This document shows, piece after piece, positions 1-5,890 of a stretch of DNA of 6,613 bases. A model generated the notes under the pieces. It worked only from the letters and a program-made list of their open reading frames with translations. It did no database searches and was not told where the DNA came from. The position numbers and the translations under genes are program-made. This DNA is from an uncultured Acidobacteriota bacterium (lineage in GTDB: Bacteria > Acidobacteriota > Terriglobia > Terriglobales > Acidobacteriaceae): contig CAIZGA010000579.1 in assembly GCA_903932385.1 (NCBI GenBank), positions 1-6,613 on the forward strand, given 5' to 3'. Position 1 is the first letter of the stretch. Each line of letters opens with the position of its first letter.

Positions 1-91
1 CGGATGACAGATAGCAGGTGGGATTTCATGACTGCAGTATAGCCGCTGCGATGGCCGAGATTTTCACAATTCGCCCGTCGCCAGCGGGGCA

Positions 92-1177
92 ATGCTTGGT
101 ATTCTTAATAACGATATGGCAAATAAATCAGACCTCCTCAAACAACCGATTCAACACATCGACATCAAGCAGCACAACGTAGTGCCGCTGGTGGACGCGA
201 TGCAACACATGGCTTACAGCTCCCGCGATTTGGCGCGCGCGGCCAGCATTTATGAAATGATGCTGCGCGACACCGAGTGCGGCGTCATCCTGTGCCTTGC
301 CGGCTCGCTGATTTCCGCCGGCTTGAAACAGGTATTTGTCGACCTGCTGCGCCACAACATGGTGGACGCGATTGTTTCCACCGGCGCCAACATTGTGGAC
401 CAGGACTTCTTTGAAGCGCTCGGCTTCCGCCACTGGATTGCCGGAGACGAATTCAAGAGCGGCATGCAGGACGGCGTTCTGCGTGAGTTGATGATTGACC
501 GCATCTACGACACCTTCATCGACGAAGAAGAACTGCGCCACTGCGACGAAACCACCGAGAAGATTGCGAACTCGCTGCCGACCCGGCCGCACAGCTCGCG
601 TGAATTTATCCGCGCGATGGGCGCGTATCTGGCCGACAACGGACGCACGCCGGCGAAGGGCGCGGGCGACTCAATTGTGCTGGCCGCGTATGAAAAAGAC
701 GTGCCGATTTTCTGCCCGGCCTTCAGCGATTGCTCCGCCGGTTTCGGCTTGGTGGCGCACCAGCATGCTCGCCAGGGCAAGCCGATGCTGACGCTTGATT
801 CGGCGAAGGACTTCTATGAACTGACGCAGTTGAAGATTGCCAACCCCACCACCGGCCTGCTGATGATGGGCGGCGGCGTGCCGAAGAACTTCGCGCAGGA
901 CATTGTTGTGGCTGCCGACATTCTGGGCAACGAGGCACCGATGCACAAGTACGCCATCCAGATTACGGTGGCGGATGTGCGCGACGGTGCGCTGAGTTCC
1001 AGCACGCTGAAGGAAGCTTCCAGCTGGGGCAAGGTGGATACGACCTACGAGCAGATGGTCTACTCTGAGGCCACGCTGGCGCTGCCGCTGCTGGCGGGCT
1101 ACGCATATCACAAGAAGGCCTACACGGAACGCAAGGAACGCCGCTGGGCGCGCCTGCTGGAGCCGGTGAACGCGTAA
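92..1177 (+). CDS. Deoxyhypusine synthase-like protein (bacterial DHS family)
   Basis: A 361-residue protein recognisable along its whole length as the deoxyhypusine synthase fold, an NAD-dependent cytosolic enzyme family that moves the aminobutyl group of spermidine. Visible landmarks are an STGAN motif (residues 96-100, NAD region), CPAFSD (208-213), a GGGVPKNF glycine loop (260-267) and SSWGK (310-314). By alignment from memory, Lys314 matches the catalytic lysine of the human enzyme. Bacteria lack eIF5A, so true deoxyhypusine synthesis is unlikely; bacterial homologues are usually tied to polyamine metabolism such as homospermidine formation, and the substrate here is unknown. Several spermidine-contacting positions are changed (see findings). 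Start: ATG 92 is the longest choice, but neither it nor the in-frame ATG at 116 (MANKSDLL) has a convincing Shine-Dalgarno sequence; 116 fits the usual family N-terminus better. The gene stands alone and ends in its own terminator. Family call is firm, function is not. Confidence 0.93.
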   Translation: MLGILNNDMANKSDLLKQPIQHIDIKQHNVVPLVDAMQHMAYSSRDLARAASIYEMMLRDTECGVILCLAGSLISAGLKQVFVDLLRHNMVDAIVSTGANIVDQDFFEALGFRHWIAGDEFKSGMQDGVLRELMIDRIYDTFIDEEELRHCDETTEKIANSLPTRPHSSREFIRAMGAYLADNGRTPAKGAGDSIVLAAYEKDVPIFCPAFSDCSAGFGLVAHQHARQGKPMLTLDSAKDFYELTQLKIANPTTGLLMMGGGVPKNFAQDIVVAADILGNEAPMHKYAIQITVADVRDGALSSSTLKEASSWGKVDTTYEQMVYSEATLALPLLAGYAYHKKAYTERKERRWARLLEPVNA

Positions 1178-1200
1178 GGCTTCTCACAAGCAATCAACAA

Positions 1201-1233
1201 GAGCCCGGCGAATTTCGCTGGGCTCTTTCTTTT
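1201..1233 (+). terminator. Intrinsic terminator of the DHS-like gene
   Basis: A 10-bp stem (1201-1210 with 1216-1225, one G-U pair) closes a five-base AATTT loop and is followed directly by TTTCTTTT (1226-1233). Two A residues before the stem can pair with the first T residues and lengthen it. It begins 23 bases after the TAA stop at 1175-1177, the normal place for a rho-independent terminator. Confidence 0.9.
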
Positions 1234-1254
1234 GCCGCGGCAACAATGTTTGTT

Positions 1255-1286
1255 AAAAGATTCAGGCCACCCGAAGGCGGCCTGAA
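1255..1286 (-). terminator. Intrinsic terminator of the Oar-like gene, UUCG loop
   Basis: Read on the minus strand, an 11-bp stem (1286-1276 with 1271-1261, one G-T pair) closes a TTCG tetraloop flanked by C and G, the exceptionally stable C(UUCG)G hairpin. TCTTTT follows on the minus strand (1260-1255). It lies 22 bases past the stop codon of the Oar-like gene. There is no T-run on the plus-strand side, so it is oriented for the minus-strand gene. Confidence 0.85.
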
Positions 1287-1308
1287 GTGATTCGTCGGTT
1301 CCCTTGGA

Positions 1309-4300
1309 TTAGAAGGAGAACTTGCCGAAGACCTGTACCAGACGTCCAGTCACAGCGGCACCCTGGAAGGAGCCGTAGGGGCTGGTCGGCGGCGAGATTG
1401 CATTGCTGATGTAGCCGAAGCCACCTGCACCTGCGTTCATGCTGCCAGACGGCTGACCGAAGTTCGGGTGGTTGAAGGCGTTGAAGGCCGTGGCACCCAG
1501 AGCGAACTTCATGTGGTACATCAACGAGAAATGCTTTTCTACCATGATGTCGCTATCAGCATAGTGCGGTCCATAGTAGCTGTTGCGGCGCACATTGCCC
1601 AACGAGTTCATCGGTACGTTGGTGTCTTCCGTCGGCGTGTATCCATTCAGGTAGTACGCCTGAGATGTGGTCAGAGTGACCGGATCGAGAGCGTAGTTGT
1701 TGAAGTTCAAGCAGCCGTTGTGAACAATCTTCTCCGGGCTGTAGCTGCAATTTACTTTGTACGGCGTTACCAACTGCGCTGCTGGAGTACCGCCCACGCT
1801 GGGTCCGAGGGAGGCCTCTTCACCTGTGTCGGTAGCAGAGAACGGCTCGCCGCTCTTGTAGTAGGACTTGGCGGAAACTGTCCAGCCTTGCAGAACAACC
1901 TTTGCCGCGGGATTCTGGAACTTATACGGCAGGTCCCAGACCGCATCCAGCGAGAAGGAATTGCGGGTATCGTAATCTGCGTTTGAGTAGTTCAATGTGT
2001 ATGGAGCATACGGCGTCATGGCACCTGAGATGGCACCGATGTTGAATGGTTCTGATCCACCGGCGCCGCCGTTGGAAATCAAATCCATACTGTGGCTCCA
2101 GGTGTAGTTGGCGTCAATGGTCAGGCCCTTGCGGTCGCGGTGTTTGTACTGCAGCTGCAGACCGTTGTAGTTGGAGTAGCCGGAGTTGGTAATTGCTGAC
2201 ATGGAGCTGAAGTTCGGATCAGCACCCAGCTTCGGAAGGAAGTTCACACCACCCGGATAGCAGTACACATAATTGAGGCCAGAATCCAGGCAGCTCTGTG
2301 TCCAGTCATAGGAATCATTGCCGCTCTGATTGAAGTATGCAGATGAGGCATTCATGTCTGCGTTGAAGAACAGCTCGTTGTAGCCTTTGTTGCCGACATA
2401 GCCGATGTTGATGGCATCCGACGGGGTAATCTGCTGCTGGATTTTCGCGCTCCACTCAATGTAGCTCGCGTTGTGGAACTGGTGCGGTGCGATGCCGCCA
2501 AAGGACGGTGCCGGGAAGATGGCTCCCTGACCGGAAAGAACATTGGCGATGCTGTATACGTTTCCACCCGACGTGAAACCGCTCTGAACAGCTGTGTTCT
2601 GCGCGGTTGCCTGACCAAAGTTGTTGCCTGCGCCGTGGTTGGCATAGACACCGGAGATAACGCTGGCGTTGTATTTGTTCGGGAAGTTCTGGATGAAGTT
2701 ATCCAGAATGACCGAGGGATACAAATCGGTGAAGAGGCCAGCGCCGGCGGAAACTACGGTTTTGCCATTGCCAAAGACGTCATAAACAACGCCGCCGCGA
2801 GGCTGGAAGTTCATCACATCCACAGCCGGAAAGACGTGGTTGTTGCCCTGCGTAATCGGACCACCGCCGGCAAGCGAAGAGTAGGAACCGGGGCTGTAGA
2901 TGTAGCCAGAGCTCGGATTGAAGCTGGGTAGCTGCGGCGTGATGTTGTTTGTGTATTCAGCAAAGCAACCCTCTTTGCAGCTTGGGTTGCCGGTACGGTC
3001 AACACGGAGACCGGCGGAAACCTTCAGCTTCTTGCTGACCGAGAAGTCATCCTGTGCATAAACGCCCAGGTTGTAGGTGGCAATGTGGACATCCGACTCG
3101 CCCGTGAATGACTCAGAGTACGTCGAGATGCCGTCAGAGGGGAATGAAGCAACGCTAAAGTCCGGCAGATCCATGACAGCGAGACCGCCATCCACGTTGG
3201 TCTGTGCGTCGTAGAGCGAAATCAAGTCGCGGCGAAGATTGACGCCGACCTTGAAGGTATTGTTGCCCTTCACGCGGGAGAGATCGTCTTCAAACTGGTA
3301 GCCGGTGACGTTGCGTCCCTGCGGGAAGGCGTTCGGCATACCGAGTGTACCGAAGCCGGACTCGCTGGGGCCTGCATCGAACATCGCGAGGAAGGTCGGG
3401 TAGGCGGCCAGGGTGGAGGTGAGATTCGACGGTCCAAAGTAGGCCGTGTACCAGAGTGCAGAAAACACAAACTGGTTGGTCATGTGGTCGTTGATGAGGT
3501 AGGTATCGTTGAGCTGGCCTTCATACTCCGGCTGCTTGCTGACCGTGTTGAAAATCGGCGCCGTGAAGTCGGTGAAGGTGGGCTGGGTACCGTGGTCCAT
3601 CTTGGAGCGACCGAAGAGCGAGTGCTTGTCGCTGATGTGCCAGTCTGCGCGCCATGTCCAGAGGAATTCCTGGTTGAGGTTGGAAGCACTGGCCTGTACA
3701 CCGTTGGTGCAGGCAATTGCCGAACCCGAGGGGTCGCTGGAAGGAACCGAACCGAAGTACTGGTGAGGAGCGAGACCCGTCGGCGTTCCAGCAAAACCAT
3801 AGAGGCCGCAACCGAGATCTTCGTTGCCGTCCTGCAGAGTGGTTTGCGGTGCCGGGTTGCCACCAACGATAGGAGCATTGGTGGTTGGCTTCGACAAAGC
3901 TGCATTGTAGAAGGGTGCGTTCTTATAGAGGTTGAAGGTCTGTGTATAGAGTGAGGTGGACTGTGAAGGAATGTTGTTCAGGACGTATGTCTGCAGGGCT
4001 GCGGACGGGAAGACCGAAACGCCGCTGGCCGGCAGCACATAGTGCAGACCTTCATAGTCGGTAAAGAAGAAGAGCTTGTCCTTGATGATGGGACCGCCGC
4101 CCTGGACTGCCCACTGGTTGGAGACCGAACGCTCGCGGCCCGCACCATTCAGGTTGCGGAACCAGTCGTTGGCGTTCAGCATGTCGCCGTTCCAGTAGTA
4201 GTTGACCAGGCCGTGGAAGTTGTTGCCGCCCGACTTGGTGATGTAGCTGACCGTTGCACCGGCGGCGCGGCCATACTGCGAACTGTAGCTGTTGACGATG

Positions 4301-5022
4301 ACCGAGGACTCCTGGACTTCCGCCTGGCCGAGGGTCAGGTTGGAAGAACCGGAGTTATTCAGGCTGAGAAATGGATCGTTGTAGTCAGCGCCGTTCAACA
4401 CGAAGAGGTTGGAGATGCCGGGCAGACCGTCAACACTGAAGTTGCCATAGGAACCGCCAGCGTTGACCACAACGCCGGGTGCCGTGTAGGCAATGGTGGA
4501 GATGTCGCCGCCGGGGGCGGGCAGTTCCTGGAACTGCTGCTCGTCAAAGGTTGTGACCAGGGCAGGAGTTGTGAGATCGATGATGGGCACCGTGGCTGCG
4601 GAAACTTCAACAGTTGCGGCCGCGCCTGCGGGCTTCATCTTCAGGTCCGCGGTGGCGATGGCGCCGACTGGGACTTCAACGGAGGTCTTATTGGTCGTCA
4701 GACCCTGGCCAGTGGCGGTCAGGATGTAGACACCGGGCTTGAGCAGCGGGGCAGTGAATTTGCCTTCCGCATTGGTCGTCACCTTCAGGGTGGCGCCGCT
4801 GGCCTGGTTCTGCAGGACGACGGTGGCATTGGCCACGGCAGCGCCCTGTGTGTCGGTCACTGTACCGGTGACTTCACCGGAAACCAGCGTCTGCGCATTC
4901 GCAGAAATGGCAAGGCAAATTACGAGGGCAAGCGTAAGGCACGGCAAAATTACCGCGCGTGCGGTCCGTGGTATCCAGCTTGTCAGGGAGATATTCCTAG
5001 TACCCAGGTCAAGAGACATCAT
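1309..5022 (-). CDS. Oar-like TonB-dependent-receptor-type outer membrane protein
   Basis: A complete 1237-residue outer-membrane protein. The basic N-terminus and hydrophobic stretch (about residues 22-43, ending ANA-Q) form a Sec signal peptide. Residues about 47-130 are a carboxypeptidase-regulatory-like beta-sandwich (GTVTDTQGAAVANATV, then GKFTAPLLKPGVYIL). Residues about 150-270 resemble the Oar plug (FSVDGLPG, FVLNGADYND, SSQYGRAAGATVSYITKSGG). The rest is a large beta-barrel with family-style strands (PRGGVVYDVFGNGKT, INIGYVGNKG, ANYTWSHSMD) and the terminal aromatic FGKFSF, a typical Bam insertion signal. Proteins of this kind are abundant in Acidobacteriota and are assumed to import or bind large nutrients, or to help surface processes as Myxococcus Oar does; the ligand cannot be read from sequence. 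I see no obvious TonB box. Start: ATG 5022 (followed by another ATG) has AGGAGA at 5033-5028. All eight mature-chain cysteines fall in four close pairs. It is divergent from the downstream sensor-kinase side. Confidence 0.93.
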   Translation of the reverse strand: MMSLDLGTRNISLTSWIPRTARAVILPCLTLALVICLAISANAQTLVSGEVTGTVTDTQGAAVANATVVLQNQASGATLKVTTNAEGKFTAPLLKPGVYILTATGQGLTTNKTSVEVPVGAIATADLKMKPAGAAATVEVSAATVPIIDLTTPALVTTFDEQQFQELPAPGGDISTIAYTAPGVVVNAGGSYGNFSVDGLPGISNLFVLNGADYNDPFLSLNNSGSSNLTLGQAEVQESSVIVNSYSSQYGRAAGATVSYITKSGGNNFHGLVNYYWNGDMLNANDWFRNLNGAGRERSVSNQWAVQGGGPIIKDKLFFFTDYEGLHYVLPASGVSVFPSAALQTYVLNNIPSQSTSLYTQTFNLYKNAPFYNAALSKPTTNAPIVGGNPAPQTTLQDGNEDLGCGLYGFAGTPTGLAPHQYFGSVPSSDPSGSAIACTNGVQASASNLNQEFLWTWRADWHISDKHSLFGRSKMDHGTQPTFTDFTAPIFNTVSKQPEYEGQLNDTYLINDHMTNQFVFSALWYTAYFGPSNLTSTLAAYPTFLAMFDAGPSESGFGTLGMPNAFPQGRNVTGYQFEDDLSRVKGNNTFKVGVNLRRDLISLYDAQTNVDGGLAVMDLPDFSVASFPSDGISTYSESFTGESDVHIATYNLGVYAQDDFSVSKKLKVSAGLRVDRTGNPSCKEGCFAEYTNNITPQLPSFNPSSGYIYSPGSYSSLAGGGPITQGNNHVFPAVDVMNFQPRGGVVYDVFGNGKTVVSAGAGLFTDLYPSVILDNFIQNFPNKYNASVISGVYANHGAGNNFGQATAQNTAVQSGFTSGGNVYSIANVLSGQGAIFPAPSFGGIAPHQFHNASYIEWSAKIQQQITPSDAINIGYVGNKGYNELFFNADMNASSAYFNQSGNDSYDWTQSCLDSGLNYVYCYPGGVNFLPKLGADPNFSSMSAITNSGYSNYNGLQLQYKHRDRKGLTIDANYTWSHSMDLISNGGAGGSEPFNIGAISGAMTPYAPYTLNYSNADYDTRNSFSLDAVWDLPYKFQNPAAKVVLQGWTVSAKSYYKSGEPFSATDTGEEASLGPSVGGTPAAQLVTPYKVNCSYSPEKIVHNGCLNFNNYALDPVTLTTSQAYYLNGYTPTEDTNVPMNSLGNVRRNSYYGPHYADSDIMVEKHFSLMYHMKFALGATAFNAFNHPNFGQPSGSMNAGAGGFGYISNAISPPTSPYGSFQGAAVTGRLVQVFGKFSF

Positions 5023-5027
5023 TATTT

Positions 5028-5033
5028 TCTCCT
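5028..5033 (-). promoter_or_regulatory. Shine-Dalgarno site of the Oar-like gene
   Basis: AGGAGA on the minus strand, five bases before ATG 5022 and eight before the second ATG (5019). It fixes the start of the Oar-like gene to one of two adjacent methionines; the spacing slightly favours the second. Confidence 0.85.
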
Positions 5034-5149
5034 GTCAGTATTTTGTTGTCTGAACTTTCTGATTGCAAAAATAGCTCAAAATCAGCGCATCTCGTGGTCT
5101 AGCTCACATCCCCAAACTACGCTGTAGTCCAAAACAAAGATTGACGTTT

Positions 5150-5177
5150 GTTAAACCTGTATCAATTTGAATGCCAA
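5150..5177 (-). promoter_or_regulatory. Candidate sigma70-type promoter of the Oar-like gene
   Basis: On the minus strand, TTGGCA (5177-5172; five of six to consensus) and TTTAAC (5155-5150; four of six) are separated by 16 bases. This would start transcription near 5143 and give a leader of about 120 bases. Short motifs of this kind occur by chance; the main support is the perfect palindrome just upstream, centred near -42. Housekeeping promoters in this phylum are not well known to me. Confidence 0.3.
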
Positions 5178-5195
5178 TCTATAAACCTATAGATT
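5176..5195. promoter_or_regulatory. Perfect 8-bp inverted repeat, operator candidate
   Basis: AATCTATA (5176-5183), spacer AACC, then TATAGATT (5188-5195): a perfect 20-bp dyad. It overlaps the end of the candidate -35 of the Oar-like gene, about 155 bases upstream of its start. No T-run follows, so a transcription-factor site is more likely than a terminator. The regulator is unknown. Confidence 0.5.
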
Positions 5196-5259
5196 TCAAC
5201 AGTTTGTAATATTCAATCCAAGTCCAATCTCCGAATTATTAGAGATTATAATTGCGAAT

Positions 5260-5282
5260 CTATGAAATTCTGTATTTCATAG
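5260..5282. promoter_or_regulatory. Perfect 9-bp inverted repeat, operator candidate
   Basis: CTATGAAAT (5260-5268), spacer TCTGT, then ATTTCATAG (5274-5282). The left side begins inside AATCTATG (5257-5264), sharing AATCTAT with the palindrome at 5176. No U-tract follows on either strand. It is either an operator or a small hairpin; no regulator can be named. Confidence 0.45.
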
Positions 5283-5325
5283 CTACGGCATATCCCTTTG
5301 CTCACAGGTACTTACGGGGTTGGCG

Positions 5326-5353
5326 TCACAGTGATACTGTGAGCCATATCACA
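5326..5353. promoter_or_regulatory. CRP/FNR-family-like site with three half-sites
   Basis: TGTGA-N6-TCACA (5338-5353) matches the E. coli CRP consensus core perfectly. The same TGTGA is also the right arm of a second perfect palindrome, TCACAGT-GAT-ACTGTGA (5326-5342). It lies about 260 bases upstream of the small membrane protein and about 300 bases upstream of the Oar-like gene. A CRP/FNR-superfamily regulator is the natural candidate, but its identity and effector in this organism are inference. Confidence 0.55.
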
Positions 5354-5406
5354 AACCCAGACAATCGACCGAGAGGACCATTTAGGAACGGGTTTGATTT
5401 TTATAT

Positions 5407-5442
5407 TTCTTTCTTGAAAGAACTGTTCACAATTCATACAAA
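5407..5442 (+). promoter_or_regulatory. Candidate plus-strand promoter with inverted repeat over its -35
   Basis: TTGAAA (5414-5419; five of six), a 17-base spacer and TACAAA (5437-5442; four of six) form a sigma70-like promoter pointing at the small-protein/kinase side, with a start near 5449. TTCTTTC-TT-GAAAGAA (5407-5422), a perfect 7-bp dyad, covers the -35 and could be a repressor site. The implied leader is about 165 bases, which is long. Low confidence. Confidence 0.35.
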
Positions 5443-5598
5443 TGTGGAGTAATGTAACCTTGCAATAAAACTGCTGATCACATATTTCCATGCGTTCAGG
5501 AACGGCTGGACGTGTGCGTATGCGACGGCATGGATCGGCCATTACGAATCCTGGCATGTCTGAATTCTGTACGTTTTGAATTTTTTCATGTACGAACC

Positions 5599-5604
5599 GA
5601 GGAA
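5599..5604 (+). promoter_or_regulatory. Shine-Dalgarno site of the small membrane protein
   Basis: GAGGAA nine bases before ATG 5614. It selects this start over the in-frame codons further upstream in the same open frame (from 5512), which lack such a site, and it is the main evidence that the 59-residue frame is translated. Confidence 0.6.
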
Positions 5605-5613
5605 CAAGGTCTT

Positions 5614-5793
5614 ATGCTGTTTTGTTGTTTATTTCTCCTATACTGCCTTCTGTGTCTCTTTGGCTGGAGTCTGGTGAGGGTGTCTTCGGACGCCTACAAG
5701 CAGACCCAGAACAGCAAGCCGCTTTATGCGGAAGCAACCAGCGAGCAAAATGCAGAGACGACCCTGGCGTTAACCTCGCAACCGCTCCCCTAG
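5614..5793 (+). CDS. Hypothetical 59-residue Cys-rich single-pass membrane protein
   Basis: Not a family I recognise. The frame from ATG 5614 to TAG 5791-5793 gives 59 residues. Residues 2-21 form one strongly hydrophobic segment (L, F, C, Y and W rich) with cysteines at 4, 5, 11 and 14. Arg22 follows, then a polar tail of about 37 residues rich in Ser, Thr, Gln, Ala and Glu. With no charge before the hydrophobic stretch and Arg after it, the tail is more likely cytoplasmic; a signal peptide is the alternative. A GAGGAA site nine bases upstream supports translation. The stop lies 97 bases before the sensor-kinase ATG on the same strand, so the two may share a transcript. The frame could still be chance: composition is AT-rich in the first half and no homologue was checked. 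Confidence 0.5.
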   Translation: MLFCCLFLLYCLLCLFGWSLVRVSSDAYKQTQNSKPLYAEATSEQNAETTLALTSQPLP

Positions 5794-5821
5794 AGCAACT
5801 GTCCCAGCCATTGTCGAACCA

Positions 5822-5841
5822 GAGTCTGCTCCGGCAGATTC
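5822..5841 (+). other. Hairpin between small membrane protein and sensor kinase
   Basis: GAGTCTGC (5822-5829), loop TCCG, then GCAGATTC (5834-5841): an 8-bp stem with one G-T pair. It begins 28 bases after the stop of the small protein and 50 bases before the kinase start. There is no T-run after it, so it is not a standard intrinsic terminator; it may be an mRNA processing or stabilising element, or chance. Confidence 0.35.
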
Positions 5842-5890
5842 CAGCAGAATTGCGTCGCGCGAAGCCTACTCAGCGGACAATCGCTGTAGT

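Larger units (their letters stand above)
5023..5613. other. AT-rich divergent intergenic regulatory region
   Basis: About 590 bases without a supportable gene, between the minus-strand Oar-like gene and the plus-strand small membrane protein. It is clearly more AT-rich than the flanking coding sequence. Open frames inside it have no Shine-Dalgarno sequence and run across the palindromes. It holds perfect inverted repeats at 5176-5195, 5260-5282 and 5407-5422, an imperfect one at 5226-5247, a CRP/FNR-like triple half-site at 5326-5353, and back-to-back TATAAT hexamers at 5245-5250 (minus) and 5247-5252 (plus) that lack good -35 partners. It most likely contains the promoters of both divergent units. 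Confidence 0.75.

Noticed and set aside
1..29. A minus-strand ATG at 29 (MKSHLLSVI) six bases after a TATACT hexamer, resembling a leaderless gene divergent from the DHS-like gene.
   Set aside because: Only nine codons are inside the window, there is no -35 match at 16-18 bases, and no Shine-Dalgarno sequence. It competes with the plus-strand tail above.
1..42. A plus-strand frame open from the left edge to TAG 40-42, possibly the tail of an upstream gene.
   Set aside because: Only 13 codons are visible, with no recognisable family signal; an open frame this short is expected by chance.
671..1111. A minus-strand open frame inside the DHS-like gene.
   Set aside because: Arg/Gln/His-rich composition typical of an antisense shadow, and it overlaps conserved enzyme motifs on the other strand.
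4042..5127. A long plus-strand open frame opposite the N-terminal half of the Oar-like gene.
   Set aside because: It is low in structure, Val/Gly/Asp rich, has no Shine-Dalgarno sequence or known motif, and is antisense to a convincing family protein; a coding shadow.
5116..5128. ACTAC-GCT-GTAGT dyad in the leader of the Oar-like gene.
   Set aside because: Only 5-bp arms, expected by chance in a region this long; not enough to call an operator.
5252..5452. A 66-codon plus-strand frame beginning at TTG 5252.
   Set aside because: Non-ATG start, no ribosome site, and it runs through the palindromes and the CRP-like site; more likely non-coding.
5384..5505. AGGAACGG repeated at 5384-5391 and 5498-5505, reminiscent of an ECF sigma -35 (GGAAC).
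   Set aside because: No matching ECF-type -10 lies at the expected distance after either copy; two copies of an 8-mer could be chance.
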